From: Priestia megaterium
Lineage (GTDB): Bacteria > Bacillota > Bacilli > Bacillales > Bacillaceae_H
DNA length: 64,000 nt
Assembly (NCBI RefSeq): GCF_009497655.1
Contig: NZ_CP023317.1
Coordinates: 2,695,501 to 2,759,500, forward strand
Direction of reading: 5' to 3'
This document shows positions 1 to 7,280 of this stretch, piece by piece (positions within the stretch are counted from its first letter, which is position 1; each line of letters starts with the position of its first letter). The translations under genes were made by a program, and so were the position numbers. The notes under the pieces were generated by a model. That model did no database searches. It was not told where the DNA came from and was given only the letters and a program-made list of their open reading frames with translations.

Positions 1-262
1 TAGGAATACCAATAGCCAAGTTGTATAGTCCTTCCTCCGTCCCAGAACGGTCAGCAATATAAAATATCGTTTCAATAAGGTAATCGCCAGCTGATGGCTC
101 AGCAATATCTTCCTCAAAAACTGTACAAAGGTCAGGGATTATATCATTTGTTCCTCTGTGCGATAATTCATTAAGAATATTTTCAAACTCTTCAATGTTA
201 TCTCCTTCATTATCTAGAAAACGCATTTTGTATAAAATAGAAATATCCTCTTGAAATTTCAT
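1..262 (-). CDS. Imm30-like immunity protein, C-terminus outside window
   Basis: The reading frame starts at ATG 262 behind a GGGAGAA ribosome binding site and is still open at base 1, so only the first 87 residues are seen. The acidic, helical N-terminus (MKFQEDISILYKMRFLD) and the segment about deciding on a small set of items per day resemble the Imm30 family of polymorphic-toxin immunity proteins. It lies at the distal end of the LXG toxin array, which supports an immunity role. The family call is by eye and moderate; the full length cannot be judged. Confidence 0.55.
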   Translation of the reverse strand, partial: MKFQEDISILYKMRFLDNEGDNIEEFENILNELSHRGTNDIIPDLCTVFEEDIAEPSAGDYLIETIFYIADRSGTEEGLYNLAIGIP

Positions 263-360
263 GGTGCTTTTCTCCCTTTCTATCCATTGGTAATTTAACT
301 TGCCAAATATCTTCAAACCATTATGCCCATACTATTTATAGGAATAAATATATTCTTTAC

Positions 361-478
361 CTCTTATGTAAGGTGATGTTTGTTCAAGCATGTGAATGGC
401 TTGTAACTGTTCAACAGGCGTCATTATCTGAAGTCGCATTAGTTTTTCAAGACCTGTTTCCTTTAACAGACACTACTA
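361..478 (-). pseudogene. Remnant of LXG-toxin linker
   Basis: Read on the minus strand this fragment encodes about 36 residues (KETGLEKLMRLQIMTP, then PYIR after a gap) that match the linker of the two larger toxin genes at 2851-4317 and 7281-9689. It has no start, no LXG head and no toxin tip. It is a third, decayed copy of the recombination-prone linker. Confidence 0.8.
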
Positions 479-672
479 CGATTTATGTTTTCAAAATATG
501 GTGCTTGATCGCTGTGCTTCAATTGCTTTACTATATATTCAGGGGATCGTTACCAGTTTATAAAAGCTAGATTTTTATCATATATCCAAAACTCAGTAGT
601 GAGTTTACAACGCTTTGTCACTTAATTCCCCATTCAGGTGATAGAGTGCCTTTTTAGGTAATGATAAAAAAA

Positions 673-1062
673 TTATATACATAAACTACGTTTCACTTCT
701 GCCAATAAATCTATCAGCTCAGTTTTCTCTGGTTTTTTCTCCATTTCCTTATGTACATTTATATCTAAATAATCATAAAATGTTTTAAAATCTAAAAAAG
801 CTATTTGTTCAATTTTAACAGCTGGATACCCCAACTCTATCAAAACATGTTTTTCATCTAGTAGTCTAGGCAGTTGCGCCATATCATATTCATCTAAATC
901 AGACTGAAAAAGAGCAAAGACAATCTCTTGTCCATAACCTTTTCTTTCAGCAAAGCTTTTTAATGCTTTTTCTAGATATTTTCCATTTATGAAATTAAAA
1001 TAGATTACCATCAATTTATCAATCTCTTCTTTACTTTCATTTACTTGATATTCTCTACTCAT
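673..1062 (-). CDS. CdiI-type ribonuclease-toxin immunity protein
   Basis: A 129-residue acidic protein with a good site GGGAGG five bases before ATG. The C-terminal half, with a tyrosine-rich helix (FDYLD-like) followed by a lysine/glutamate helix ending in LLAEVKRSL, is laid out like the CdiI-like protein at 6867-7268, and both look like the CdiI_3 immunity family. The cognate toxin is not beside it, so it is an orphan immunity gene that would protect against a toxin carried by sister strains. The family call is by eye. Confidence 0.6.
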   Translation of the reverse strand: MSREYQVNESKEEIDKLMVIYFNFINGKYLEKALKSFAERKGYGQEIVFALFQSDLDEYDMAQLPRLLDEKHVLIELGYPAVKIEQIAFLDFKTFYDYLDINVHKEMEKKPEKTELIDLLAEVKRSLCI

Positions 1063-1088
1063 TTTCGCCCTCCCGTAACATTATATCT

Positions 1089-1290
1089 TTAATTAATAAT
1101 AGGGAATTCTTCTTCATAGGGTGAGACAATCTCCACTATGTCTTCTGGTCATAAATCTTCTTCATTAACAAAAATTGATTCAATAAGGGCTGGACAGGGA
1201 ACATTCCATTCTAGAATTTCTATATATTCACTTTTCAAAAAAACTTTGAAAAGAGTATATCAAGTTTTTTGTAATCGTTCGTCTTCTTCC
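1089..1290 (-). pseudogene. Decayed gene tail, probably immunity
   Basis: A minus-strand frame ending in TAA at 1089 reads smoothly (SEYIEILEWNVPCPALIESI, then PEDIVEIVSPYEEEFPIIN) but is broken by an in-frame TGA in the middle and another stop upstream. The acidic composition and the place between immunity genes suggest the C-terminus of a dead immunity gene. Its family was not recognised. Confidence 0.5.
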
Positions 1291-1313
1291 TTTACAAATT
1301 ATCACCATCTTCA

Positions 1314-2032
1314 TTGTGTCTATTCATCACCCAGTAAAATGTCATCTCACCTAAGCTCGTACTCCGTTTTTCTATTTTATCATTACACACAGTACTCCCT
1401 GACCGTACAACCATCATGAGTTTTTACTTTTTAACACCCTATTTCAAATTGCAACATCCTGGTAACCTACTTCAGCTACTTTTTCATTTAATAAACGAAT
1501 CCCTAGCCCATTTTCTATATCCCATGTACAATTAAATGTAAGTCCAATATCCCGACCGTCAAAAGAACCTACATAGGGAACAACTATTCCATCTAAACGT
1601 ATCATCTCTGCTATTTCATCAGTTGTTTCAACGAATGGATAGTGTTCATTTACTTCAATATCATAACCTAGATCCTGACGCTCTTGTTTGTAGTAGTCTA
1701 ATATTGATTGCAAAAGGCTTTGTTGTAACTGCTCCCAATTTTGCATAAGTGAAGTATATGCTGCATATTGTCCCTTATCAAACTTGCTATCCTCAGCACC
1801 TTTTACCATTAACGCTATCTCAACTTCATGGCCTAAAAAGACAATGCTAGTATCCTTAGACCACACCAAATCATATTCAAGCTCACCAAAAACCGCATCA
1901 TTTATTTTCATCTTATTTCTCCTTTTTATTTATTAGCAAATCCTCCCGGCTTAAACGCTGCCACATTTATCTCTCCTACTCCACCACTAATTGTGATTTC
2001 CACAACGTACTTTAAACGAATAGCAAGTATTA
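1314..2032 (-). repeat. Duplicated toxin-tail/DUF6985 module, copy 1
   Basis: This stretch matches 4713-5374 over the 3' flank, the whole DUF6985 gene and the upstream toxin tail. The two genes are offset by exactly 3400 bases. Copy 1 keeps about 50 bases between toxin tail and immunity gene that copy 2 has lost. Confidence 0.85.
1444..1911 (-). CDS. DUF6985/DUF2004-like immunity protein, copy 1
   Basis: A 155-residue protein starting at ATG 1911 behind AAGGAG. It opens with MKINDAVFGELEYD and ends with a TWDIENGLGIRL...VGYQDVAI block, typical of DUF6985/DUF2004 proteins that often sit downstream of polymorphic toxins. The gene directly follows a toxin C-terminal remnant (1926-2052), the usual toxin-immunity order. 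A diverged paralogue of equal length is at 4844-5311. Immunity function is inferred from context. Confidence 0.7.
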   Translation of the reverse strand: MKINDAVFGELEYDLVWSKDTSIVFLGHEVEIALMVKGAEDSKFDKGQYAAYTSLMQNWEQLQQSLLQSILDYYKQERQDLGYDIEVNEHYPFVETTDEIAEMIRLDGIVVPYVGSFDGRDIGLTFNCTWDIENGLGIRLLNEKVAEVGYQDVAI

Positions 2033-2052
2033 AATTAAAACTCCTTAATGGT
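1926..2052 (-). pseudogene. Toxin C-terminal tail remnant
   Basis: About 41 codons remain open on the minus strand, ending VGEINVAAFKPGGFANK and TAA, right before the site of the DUF6985 gene. The PGGF ending resembles the PGGFSK end of the EndoU toxin at 2851. No start or upstream toxin is left. Confidence 0.6.
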
Positions 2053-2151
2053 ATTACTCATGAGCTCTCGATTCTCAAACTAACCATTTTCTTATTGTCT
2101 CACCACATTATAAACGAATACCTTCTCATCACATCCAACTTTATAAAAAAA

Positions 2152-2178
2152 CCCTGAAAGGCATTTATCCAATCAAGG
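2152..2178 (-). terminator. Weak intrinsic terminator
   Basis: On the minus strand a stem from CCTTGA with CAGGG is followed by seven T. It lies downstream of the 2427-2837 gene. The same module, better paired, recurs at 4420-4453. Confidence 0.5.
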
Positions 2179-2220
2179 TTTAAGAATGAAGAATGGTATT
2201 AAGATTTATTGACTAATATA

Positions 2221-2330
2221 CTAGTCACCTAAGTCTATTTTTTCATAATGCTTATCAATTAATTTCACTAAATAATCATCTAATTTTTCAATACTATACT
2301 TTGACTTTTTAGCTTTCACAAGATTTGAGA
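2221..2330 (-). pseudogene. Short immunity-like C-terminal remnant
   Basis: An open stretch of about 36 codons ends at TAG 2221 and reads as a lysine-rich helix (KYSIEKLDDYLVKLIDKHYE). It has an in-frame stop upstream and no start. It looks like the last helices of a lost small immunity protein. The rest of 1926-2426 shows no intact gene. Confidence 0.45.
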
Positions 2331-2426
2331 CATTTCACCATAAGTTTACTATATCAACTCAGTCCAAATTTTAGGGAATCAAGTGATTTCGTACATTTTT
2401 TAATGTTTAATATTATTTGCAAATTT

Positions 2427-2837
2427 TTATAATTTGTTTTGTTGTAAAAATGCTCCTAAAATCCTTTCAATAGGTAAACGAGCATTTTTTAATAATTTCT
2501 CTACTTTGTCCTTTATTTGCTTATTAGAAGCAATTATTTTTTTATACTCTTCTCCATAAAAAGAACGTAAAGAATCTATTGCATATTCAGCCACTTCATC
2601 ACTCTCATTAAGTAAATCTAATAATAAATTAAATCCATATACTCCGTTATCTTCATCTATACAGTAGGCCAATCTAATTTTATATTTATCATCTTTATCT
2701 TTTAATCCTCGAATTAAATTCTCCCAATCAATATTAGTAAACTCACTCATCAATTCTTGCACATACATAAATTCATCGTCATAAAAATAATTATCTGCGC
2801 TATTTTCAGATAATACTGCATCTACTTTTTCGTACAT
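2427..2837 (-). CDS. Putative immunity protein for the EndoU cassette
   Basis: A 136-residue acidic, all-helical protein with GAGGAGG six bases before ATG. It starts 13 bases after the stop of the EndoU-type toxin cassette, the usual toxin-then-immunity order, so it is the likely cognate immunity protein. The helical pattern (NLIRGLKDKDDKYKIRLAYC, then LLDLLNESDEVAEYAIDSL) looks HEAT-like. I do not recognise a named family. Confidence 0.6.
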   Translation of the reverse strand: MYEKVDAVLSENSADNYFYDDEFMYVQELMSEFTNIDWENLIRGLKDKDDKYKIRLAYCIDEDNGVYGFNLLLDLLNESDEVAEYAIDSLRSFYGEEYKKIIASNKQIKDKVEKLLKNARLPIERILGAFLQQNKL

Positions 2838-2850
2838 TCACTTTCCTCCT

Positions 2851-4317
2851 CTATTTACTAAAACCACCTGGTAATGGAGCATTAATTTGTCCTGTTGGAT
2901 AGCCGCTAACTACCGTATCACCTATTTTAATAACATCAATTTCTACACCCTCAACAATTCCCCTATGGAAAGTTGCTCCATCTCTACCTCTAATACTTAT
3001 TGGAGGAGAATTACCAATATCAGTTATACTATCTAAGATTTTAATATCACTCCAACCTTCGGGAAATATTGTACTATTTTTTATTTTTGAAAGATTCCCA
3101 TCCGGAAATTGAGTTATATATTTAATATCTTTTGTACCATCAGGGTTGATTTTAATAGCTTCCGTAACATAGTTAGAATGGCTATTATTAATGTTTGATG
3201 AATGCCCTCCAATAATTTCATTTTTATTAGGGTTCTTTCTCTGTCCCAAAAGGATTTTTCCCTCCATTTCAGGTGTGATAATTGATTTGGCTCCGCTGAC
3301 CGGCTTACTATTATTACCCGTACCCTTGGAAACATCTTTAACCTTATGCTTGGTTACGGTCTTTTCTGCTTTGTTTACGCGAAGTACGTATTCTGCTCCT
3401 TCGCTTCCGTATTTCACCACTTTCCCTGGCACTCTCGTAAAGCCGCCAAAAACAATTCCTGCTCCAGAAACAGAACGGTCAAAACTAGATAGTTCATTCC
3501 CCGTAATAGGATCGTATCCTACACTTGCTTCCCATCCACCTTTTACATTGGAAACTACAGGCACCATATCCGCTACAAAAGAAACAGCTGCTAGACCATC
3601 CTGTTGTTGCTTTTTGGCTTCTTCCTCATATACACTTCTTGCGATTTCAGGCTTTTTGTAATTCTCATATAGATACGGATACTTTTTCAACTCTTTTTCT
3701 AATTTTGCTTTAGAATGAGCAAGCGCCGCAAGATCCCTCTGAACCTTTGGACTGTTTTCCTTTTGAATATGTTTAAAAACTTCTTTAACATGGGGAGCTT
3801 TTTTTTCAAGCTGTTCGAGCTTCTTTTTTTGATCCAGTGGATGCATCATTTCCAGCTCTTTTAGCTGTTTTAGTCCAACTGTTTTAATAACTTGCTTTTC
3901 TTTTTGTTGAATAGTCAGCTTTTTAGGACTTGTAGTTTCTTTTTTAGTCCCAACACTCCTAACCTGCAACTGACGCATCACTGATTGCATAAGCATTCCC
4001 TCAACGCCCGTAGCGTTTTGAAGAATCTGTTGAGACGTTAGCATGCCTACAGTTGAAGAATCGTTGAGTGCCTGCAGGTATGGGCTTTTTTCAAGTTCCA
4101 CTGCTTGCTCTGCAGGTGACAGTTCCGCTAGTTTTTTCATGTTAGCAGGTGCCGTATCCTGCTGAACTTGCGTTAGCACTTCTCTTATGTAAGGCGAGGT
4201 TTTTTCAAGCCTATGAATTTCTTTTAACTGTTCAGTAGGCGTCATTGCCTGAAGTTGAATCAGTTTTTCAAGACCTACTTCCTTTATCACGTTCTCTTGT
4301 TTTTCTTTTCGTGTCAA
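2851..4317 (-). CDS. Orphan EndoU toxin cassette lacking LXG head
   Basis: A 488-codon frame that begins with TTG at the conserved LTRKEKQ junction, with an in-frame TGA two codons earlier and no convincing ribosome binding site. Residues 1-125 are the linker shared with the LXG toxin at 7281-9689; residues about 135-190 are a diverged second copy of that linker motif. A pre-toxin TG-type segment (VADMVPVVSNVKGGWEASVG) follows near 250, and the last 140 residues carry EndoU nuclease marks: GGHS, a TIFPEGWSD block and a V-S-G-YPTG strand. It is probably silent until recombined onto an LXG head. Immunity gene follows at 2427. Confidence 0.75.
   Translation of the reverse strand: MTRKEKQENVIKEVGLEKLIQLQAMTPTEQLKEIHRLEKTSPYIREVLTQVQQDTAPANMKKLAELSPAEQAVELEKSPYLQALNDSSTVGMLTSQQILQNATGVEGMLMQSVMRQLQVRSVGTKKETTSPKKLTIQQKEKQVIKTVGLKQLKELEMMHPLDQKKKLEQLEKKAPHVKEVFKHIQKENSPKVQRDLAALAHSKAKLEKELKKYPYLYENYKKPEIARSVYEEEAKKQQQDGLAAVSFVADMVPVVSNVKGGWEASVGYDPITGNELSSFDRSVSGAGIVFGGFTRVPGKVVKYGSEGAEYVLRVNKAEKTVTKHKVKDVSKGTGNNSKPVSGAKSIITPEMEGKILLGQRKNPNKNEIIGGHSSNINNSHSNYVTEAIKINPDGTKDIKYITQFPDGNLSKIKNSTIFPEGWSDIKILDSITDIGNSPPISIRGRDGATFHRGIVEGVEIDVIKIGDTVVSGYPTGQINAPLPGGFSK
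3940..4317 (-). repeat. Linker repeat, orphan copy
   Basis: These 378 bases align without gaps to 8619-8996 in the intact LXG toxin (constant offset 4679), with only scattered substitutions. Similarity starts sharply at the LTRKEKQ codons and ends near the RSVGTKK codons, where the toxin-specific parts diverge. Confidence 0.9.
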
Positions 4318-4426
4318 GACTTTTCAAATATAGCCTTACCCCTCATTACCTACTGTCATTAATTCTTGATTACTATCTCTACTCTTCCTTGAATACCTTC
4401 TCATCACATGCAACTTTATAAAAAAC

Positions 4427-4453
4427 CCTTGAAAGGCATTTAGCCAATCAAGG
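4427..4453 (-). terminator. Intrinsic terminator after DUF6985 copy 2 region
   Basis: On the minus strand CCTTGATTGGC pairs with GCCTTTCAAGG around a TAAAT loop, followed by a run of T at 4425-4420. The 60-base surrounding module is shared with 2118-2180. Confidence 0.7.
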
Positions 4454-4535
4454 AATAAATAATATATTCGTTAAATTTCCAATCTACTAATAAATCAAGG
4501 TAATACTTATCATTTTCTTCTATTTTCTTCAAAAA
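4440..4535 (-). pseudogene. Immunity-like C-terminal remnant
   Basis: About 31 open codons end in DLLVDWKFNEYIIYSLIG and TAA at 4440, inside the terminator hairpin. An in-frame TGA precedes them and no start is present. It is a fragment of a lost small gene. The stretch 4536-4712 shows no intact gene. Confidence 0.4.
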
Positions 4536-4712
4536 TCAGCAACCTTACCTATAAATTTAAAGCTAACATAGAAATTTAGAAAACATATGTACTTAAAGCA
4601 CTTGATTGTCTACGGTAGGCAACACATGCTTTTATTATTAGATTACATACAATATAGGATATAAATTTCGTAACGTTATAAAAACAGGATGGCACCTTTT
4701 GTATATCGGCCA

Positions 4713-5374
4713 TGTGTCTATATTCATCACCCAGTAAAATGTCATCTCGCCTAAGCTCGTACTCCGTTTTTCTATTCTATCATTACGCTCAGTACTCCCT
4801 GACGGTACAACCATCATGAGTTTTTACTTTTTAACAGCCTATTTCAAATTGCAACATCCTGGTAACCCACTTCAGTTACTTTTTCATTTAATAGACGAAG
4901 CCCTAGTCCATTTTCTGTGTCCCATGTACAATCGAAGGTTATCCCAATATCTCGATCTTCATTAATATCTCCATACGGAACAACAATTCCAACTAAAGTT
5001 ATCATCTCAAGTAATTGATTAGTCGTTTCGATTTGCGGATAATTTTCATTAACTTCAATGTCATACCCTAGTTCTTGGCGCTCTAGTTTGTAATAGTCTA
5101 ATATTGCTTGTAAAAAACCTTGCTGTAATTGTTCCCAATTTTGCACTAATGAGTTATAAGCACTATATTGTTCTTCATCAAACTTACCGTCTTCTTCACC
5201 TTTAACCCTTAATGCTATTCCAGCTTCTTTTCCACAAAATTCAATGGTAGTGTACTTAACCCATCCATAATTATATTCAAGCTCACCAAAAACCGCATCA
5301 TTTATTTTCATCTTATCTCTCCTACTCCACCACTAATTGTCATTTCCACAACGTACTTTAAACAAATAGCAAGT
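4713..5374 (-). repeat. Duplicated toxin-tail/DUF6985 module, copy 2
   Basis: Second copy of the 1314-2032 module. Relative to copy 1 about 50 bases are missing between the toxin tail and the immunity gene, between short GAGATAA/GAAATAA repeats, so the toxin tail now runs into the immunity gene site and stops early. Confidence 0.85.
4844..5311 (-). CDS. DUF6985/DUF2004-like immunity protein, copy 2
   Basis: A 155-residue paralogue of the protein at 1444-1911: same MKINDAVFGELEY start, TWDTENGLGLRLLNEK block and VGYQDVAI end, with many substitutions in the middle (for example the VPYGDINEDRDIG segment). The site GGAGAG lies seven bases before ATG. The divergence in the middle, with ends conserved, suggests the two copies recognise different toxin variants. 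Confidence 0.7.
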   Translation of the reverse strand: MKINDAVFGELEYNYGWVKYTTIEFCGKEAGIALRVKGEEDGKFDEEQYSAYNSLVQNWEQLQQGFLQAILDYYKLERQELGYDIEVNENYPQIETTNQLLEMITLVGIVVPYGDINEDRDIGITFDCTWDTENGLGLRLLNEKVTEVGYQDVAI

Positions 5375-5520
5375 ATTATAAAACTGTCTCTTGTAAAAAT
5401 ACAAAACGTCACCTCTCCTATTCTTGCTCTTATTACATTAGTATTAAAATAGCATCTCTTAATGGCTTTCCTTAATGAGCTATTAATTCAAATTCAAGGA
5501 TATCTTTAACTGTAAACCAG

Positions 5521-5724
5521 TCACTCATACTTAGAAAAATAAGTATCTCCTAATGCTGTATAAATCCATGTACTTGTTTCCAAATTGTTCTTCGGTAACG
5601 AAACTAAATCTAGAGCAGCTATATAGCTCTCTATTGCTTTATTATCTTTTCCTTTTTCAACAAAAGCATTTCCTTCACTACATAACTTTACAATTTGGTC
5701 ATACACTTGATCATTGAGTGCCAA
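5521..5724 (-). pseudogene. Truncated TPR-like immunity gene
   Basis: A TTG start at 5724 lies eight bases from GGGAGGG and gives 67 residues of a TPR-type helix pair (VYDQIVKLCSEGNAFVEKGK, then TALGDTYF). Related small TPR proteins are usually about twice this long, so the gene is cut after the first repeat. An overlapping ATGA leads into an 18-codon frame that also ends abruptly, consistent with a rearrangement junction. Confidence 0.55.
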
Positions 5725-5743
5725 TACAAATCCCTCCCAATAA

Positions 5744-5821
5744 TTATTTACCATCCACCTCAAATTGATATGGTAATACCACTGAACCATTAGTAGTACA
5801 CTCTACATCTCCGATTAACGC
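5744..5821 (-). pseudogene. Toxin C-terminal tail remnant
   Basis: Twenty-five codons ending VVLPYQFEVDGK and TAA sit directly before the site of the TPR gene, where a cognate toxin would end. An in-frame stop upstream shows that the rest is gone. Confidence 0.45.
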
Positions 5822-5859
5822 TTAAAGGACAAAGTTTTTCAACCTTGTTCTTTAAATGA

Positions 5860-6609
5860 CTAGCTTATTTTATTTAAACGCCAAACCCCATAAGGGTTAT
5901 AAAAAGGGTCATCACTTTCAAACAGCACACACGATTCTTCCCTTAATTGAAAAACCGGAGCTTTAGGATCAACACTAAATGTTTCTCCACTATTAAATAC
6001 AGGATTTTCGATCAACGTATATAGGCAAAGGGTTTGAAACAACTCTACTGTTTCAGCTGGATTGGTATTAGATGTAGATGTTAGTAAATCTTTATAGCCA
6101 AAAATTATGCATACCACAGGTGTAAAACACATCTTCTTCTCTAGACATTTGAACGAAAGCAGCAAATGCTCTGTTCTCTGTACCATTGTTAACGTATTCT
6201 AACCAATTATCTTTGGTAGTGGCCTTTCCAGATGACTCAACGTTCACTGCTAAACCGCCCGATTGAAGGACTGCCTTCCCGACACTTATAATTTCAAAAA
6301 CTTGCTCAAGTGATCACCTTCTGCAATAATATATGCCATACTACGGTGATTTTGAAGGGTTTCAATATCATCTTTAGTAAATGTCCCATTTCCACAAAGC
6401 TCAAACGCTTCAGCTACATGAGGAATATGTTCATTAACAAATTCCACTTGATAAAAATATTCAGGCGTCTGTAATTTGCCTATATGTTCCCCTAGGTATA
6501 CAAACTCTTGTTGACTTTCGTTAAATTTGTCTTTAAATGCTTGTCTATCTTTCCATGTGCCCGGTATTCCCAAAATAATTTTCGGATTATTTTCCACGCT
6601 CTCACCCAC
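5860..6609 (-). pseudogene. Frameshifted DUF4261 gene
   Basis: Three successive minus-strand frames join into one protein of about 250 residues. Frame one (6609-6286) has the KIILGIPGTWKDR start; frame two carries GLAVNVESSGKA...YTCGMHNF; frame three has AETVELFQTL and ends DPFYNPYGVWRL. This is the full layout of DUF4261 proteins. Breaks are near 6300 (one base missing) and near 6104, where TTTT became TTTTT before GGC. DUF4261 proteins occur in toxin-immunity loci; this one is dead unless the breaks are sequencing errors. Confidence 0.75.
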
Positions 6610-6630
6610 TTATAATAAATTAATTTATTG

Positions 6631-6732
6631 CTAGCTGTTCTTCAAAAATAGCTCAATTCGCTTAATTTGAATAGCATGCATAGATTCTTCTTTGAGTTTT
6701 TCAAAATTTTTTTGTAATTTGTCTAATGGTTT
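6631..6732 (-). pseudogene. Helical C-terminal remnant
   Basis: About 33 codons ending ESMHAIQIKRIELFLKNS and TAG, with an in-frame TAA upstream and no start. It precedes the DUF4261 pseudogene in the direction of transcription and may be the tail of its lost toxin partner. Confidence 0.4.
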
Positions 6733-6750
6733 TTATAGTTTTCAAGAAAA

Positions 6751-6780
6751 AAGCACTTCTGGATTTATTCAGAAGTGCTT
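6751..6780. terminator. Terminator after the LXG toxin-immunity operon
   Basis: AAGCACTTCTG pairs perfectly with CAGAAGTGCTT around eight bases, with A before and T after, so it can act on both strands. It closes the operon 10522-6867. Confidence 0.85.
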
Positions 6781-6866
6781 TTACTATCCCTTATTTAATA
6801 AGCATATTTGCCTTTAGTTTTCATCAACAACTCTTCAATAATCTCTTTTTTAAAGAGAGGAATCAA

Positions 6867-7268
6867 TTAACCTTTTATATTATATTTATCTTTTATCTTA
6901 AAAAGAAGTTCTTTCACGTTTTCAGTACGCTCAGGATGTTTTTTAATGTAAAATTGGCATGCAGTTTGAAGATATTTACATAACTCTTCATAATCTACAA
7001 TATTTTCTATTTCTTCATCTACACCATAGTAGAATAGAACTCTATTTTCTCCAAAAAATTCTTCATCATCTCTATCAAATTCATCTGAATATACTACACC
7101 CATATAATCCCGTCTTTCGACATATTCCTCCAAAAAGCCTTCTAGTATCCTAACAAAGTCATACTCCATTACAAAATCACCAAGCACATCAATAACTGAA
7201 CCTTTATGGAGCCCTTGCTCCTCATACATTCGAATCAACTTATTTTTATCATCAAAAACAGTACTCAT
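6867..7268 (-). CDS. CdiI-like immunity protein of the LXG toxin
   Basis: A 133-residue acidic protein with AAGGAG before ATG, beginning 12 bases after the toxin stop. It shows the CdiI_3-type pattern: central EFFGENRVLFYYG strand, then YEELCKYLQTACQFYIKKHP and a lysine/glutamate helix to the end. It should bind and block the C-terminal tRNase-like tip of the adjacent LXG toxin in the cytoplasm. Pairing is inferred from adjacency and from the matching toxin/immunity family pair. Confidence 0.75.
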   Translation of the reverse strand: MSTVFDDKNKLIRMYEEQGLHKGSVIDVLGDFVMEYDFVRILEGFLEEYVERRDYMGVVYSDEFDRDDEEFFGENRVLFYYGVDEEIENIVDYEELCKYLQTACQFYIKKHPERTENVKELLFKIKDKYNIKG

Positions 7269-7280
7269 TGTATTATCTCC

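Noticed and set aside
373-570. 65-codon plus-strand frame with a hydrophobic end
   Set aside because: Its first half is the reverse of the toxin-linker remnant on the minus strand; no ribosome site.
1138-1419. 93-codon plus-strand frame rich in serine
   Set aside because: Antisense to a decayed gene tail and to the duplicated module flank; composition is that of a shadow frame.
3191-3661. 156-codon plus-strand frame
   Set aside because: Lies wholly opposite the EndoU cassette, whose protein is clearly real.
6726-6983. 85-codon plus-strand frame
   Set aside because: Crosses a strong terminator and runs opposite the CdiI-like gene.
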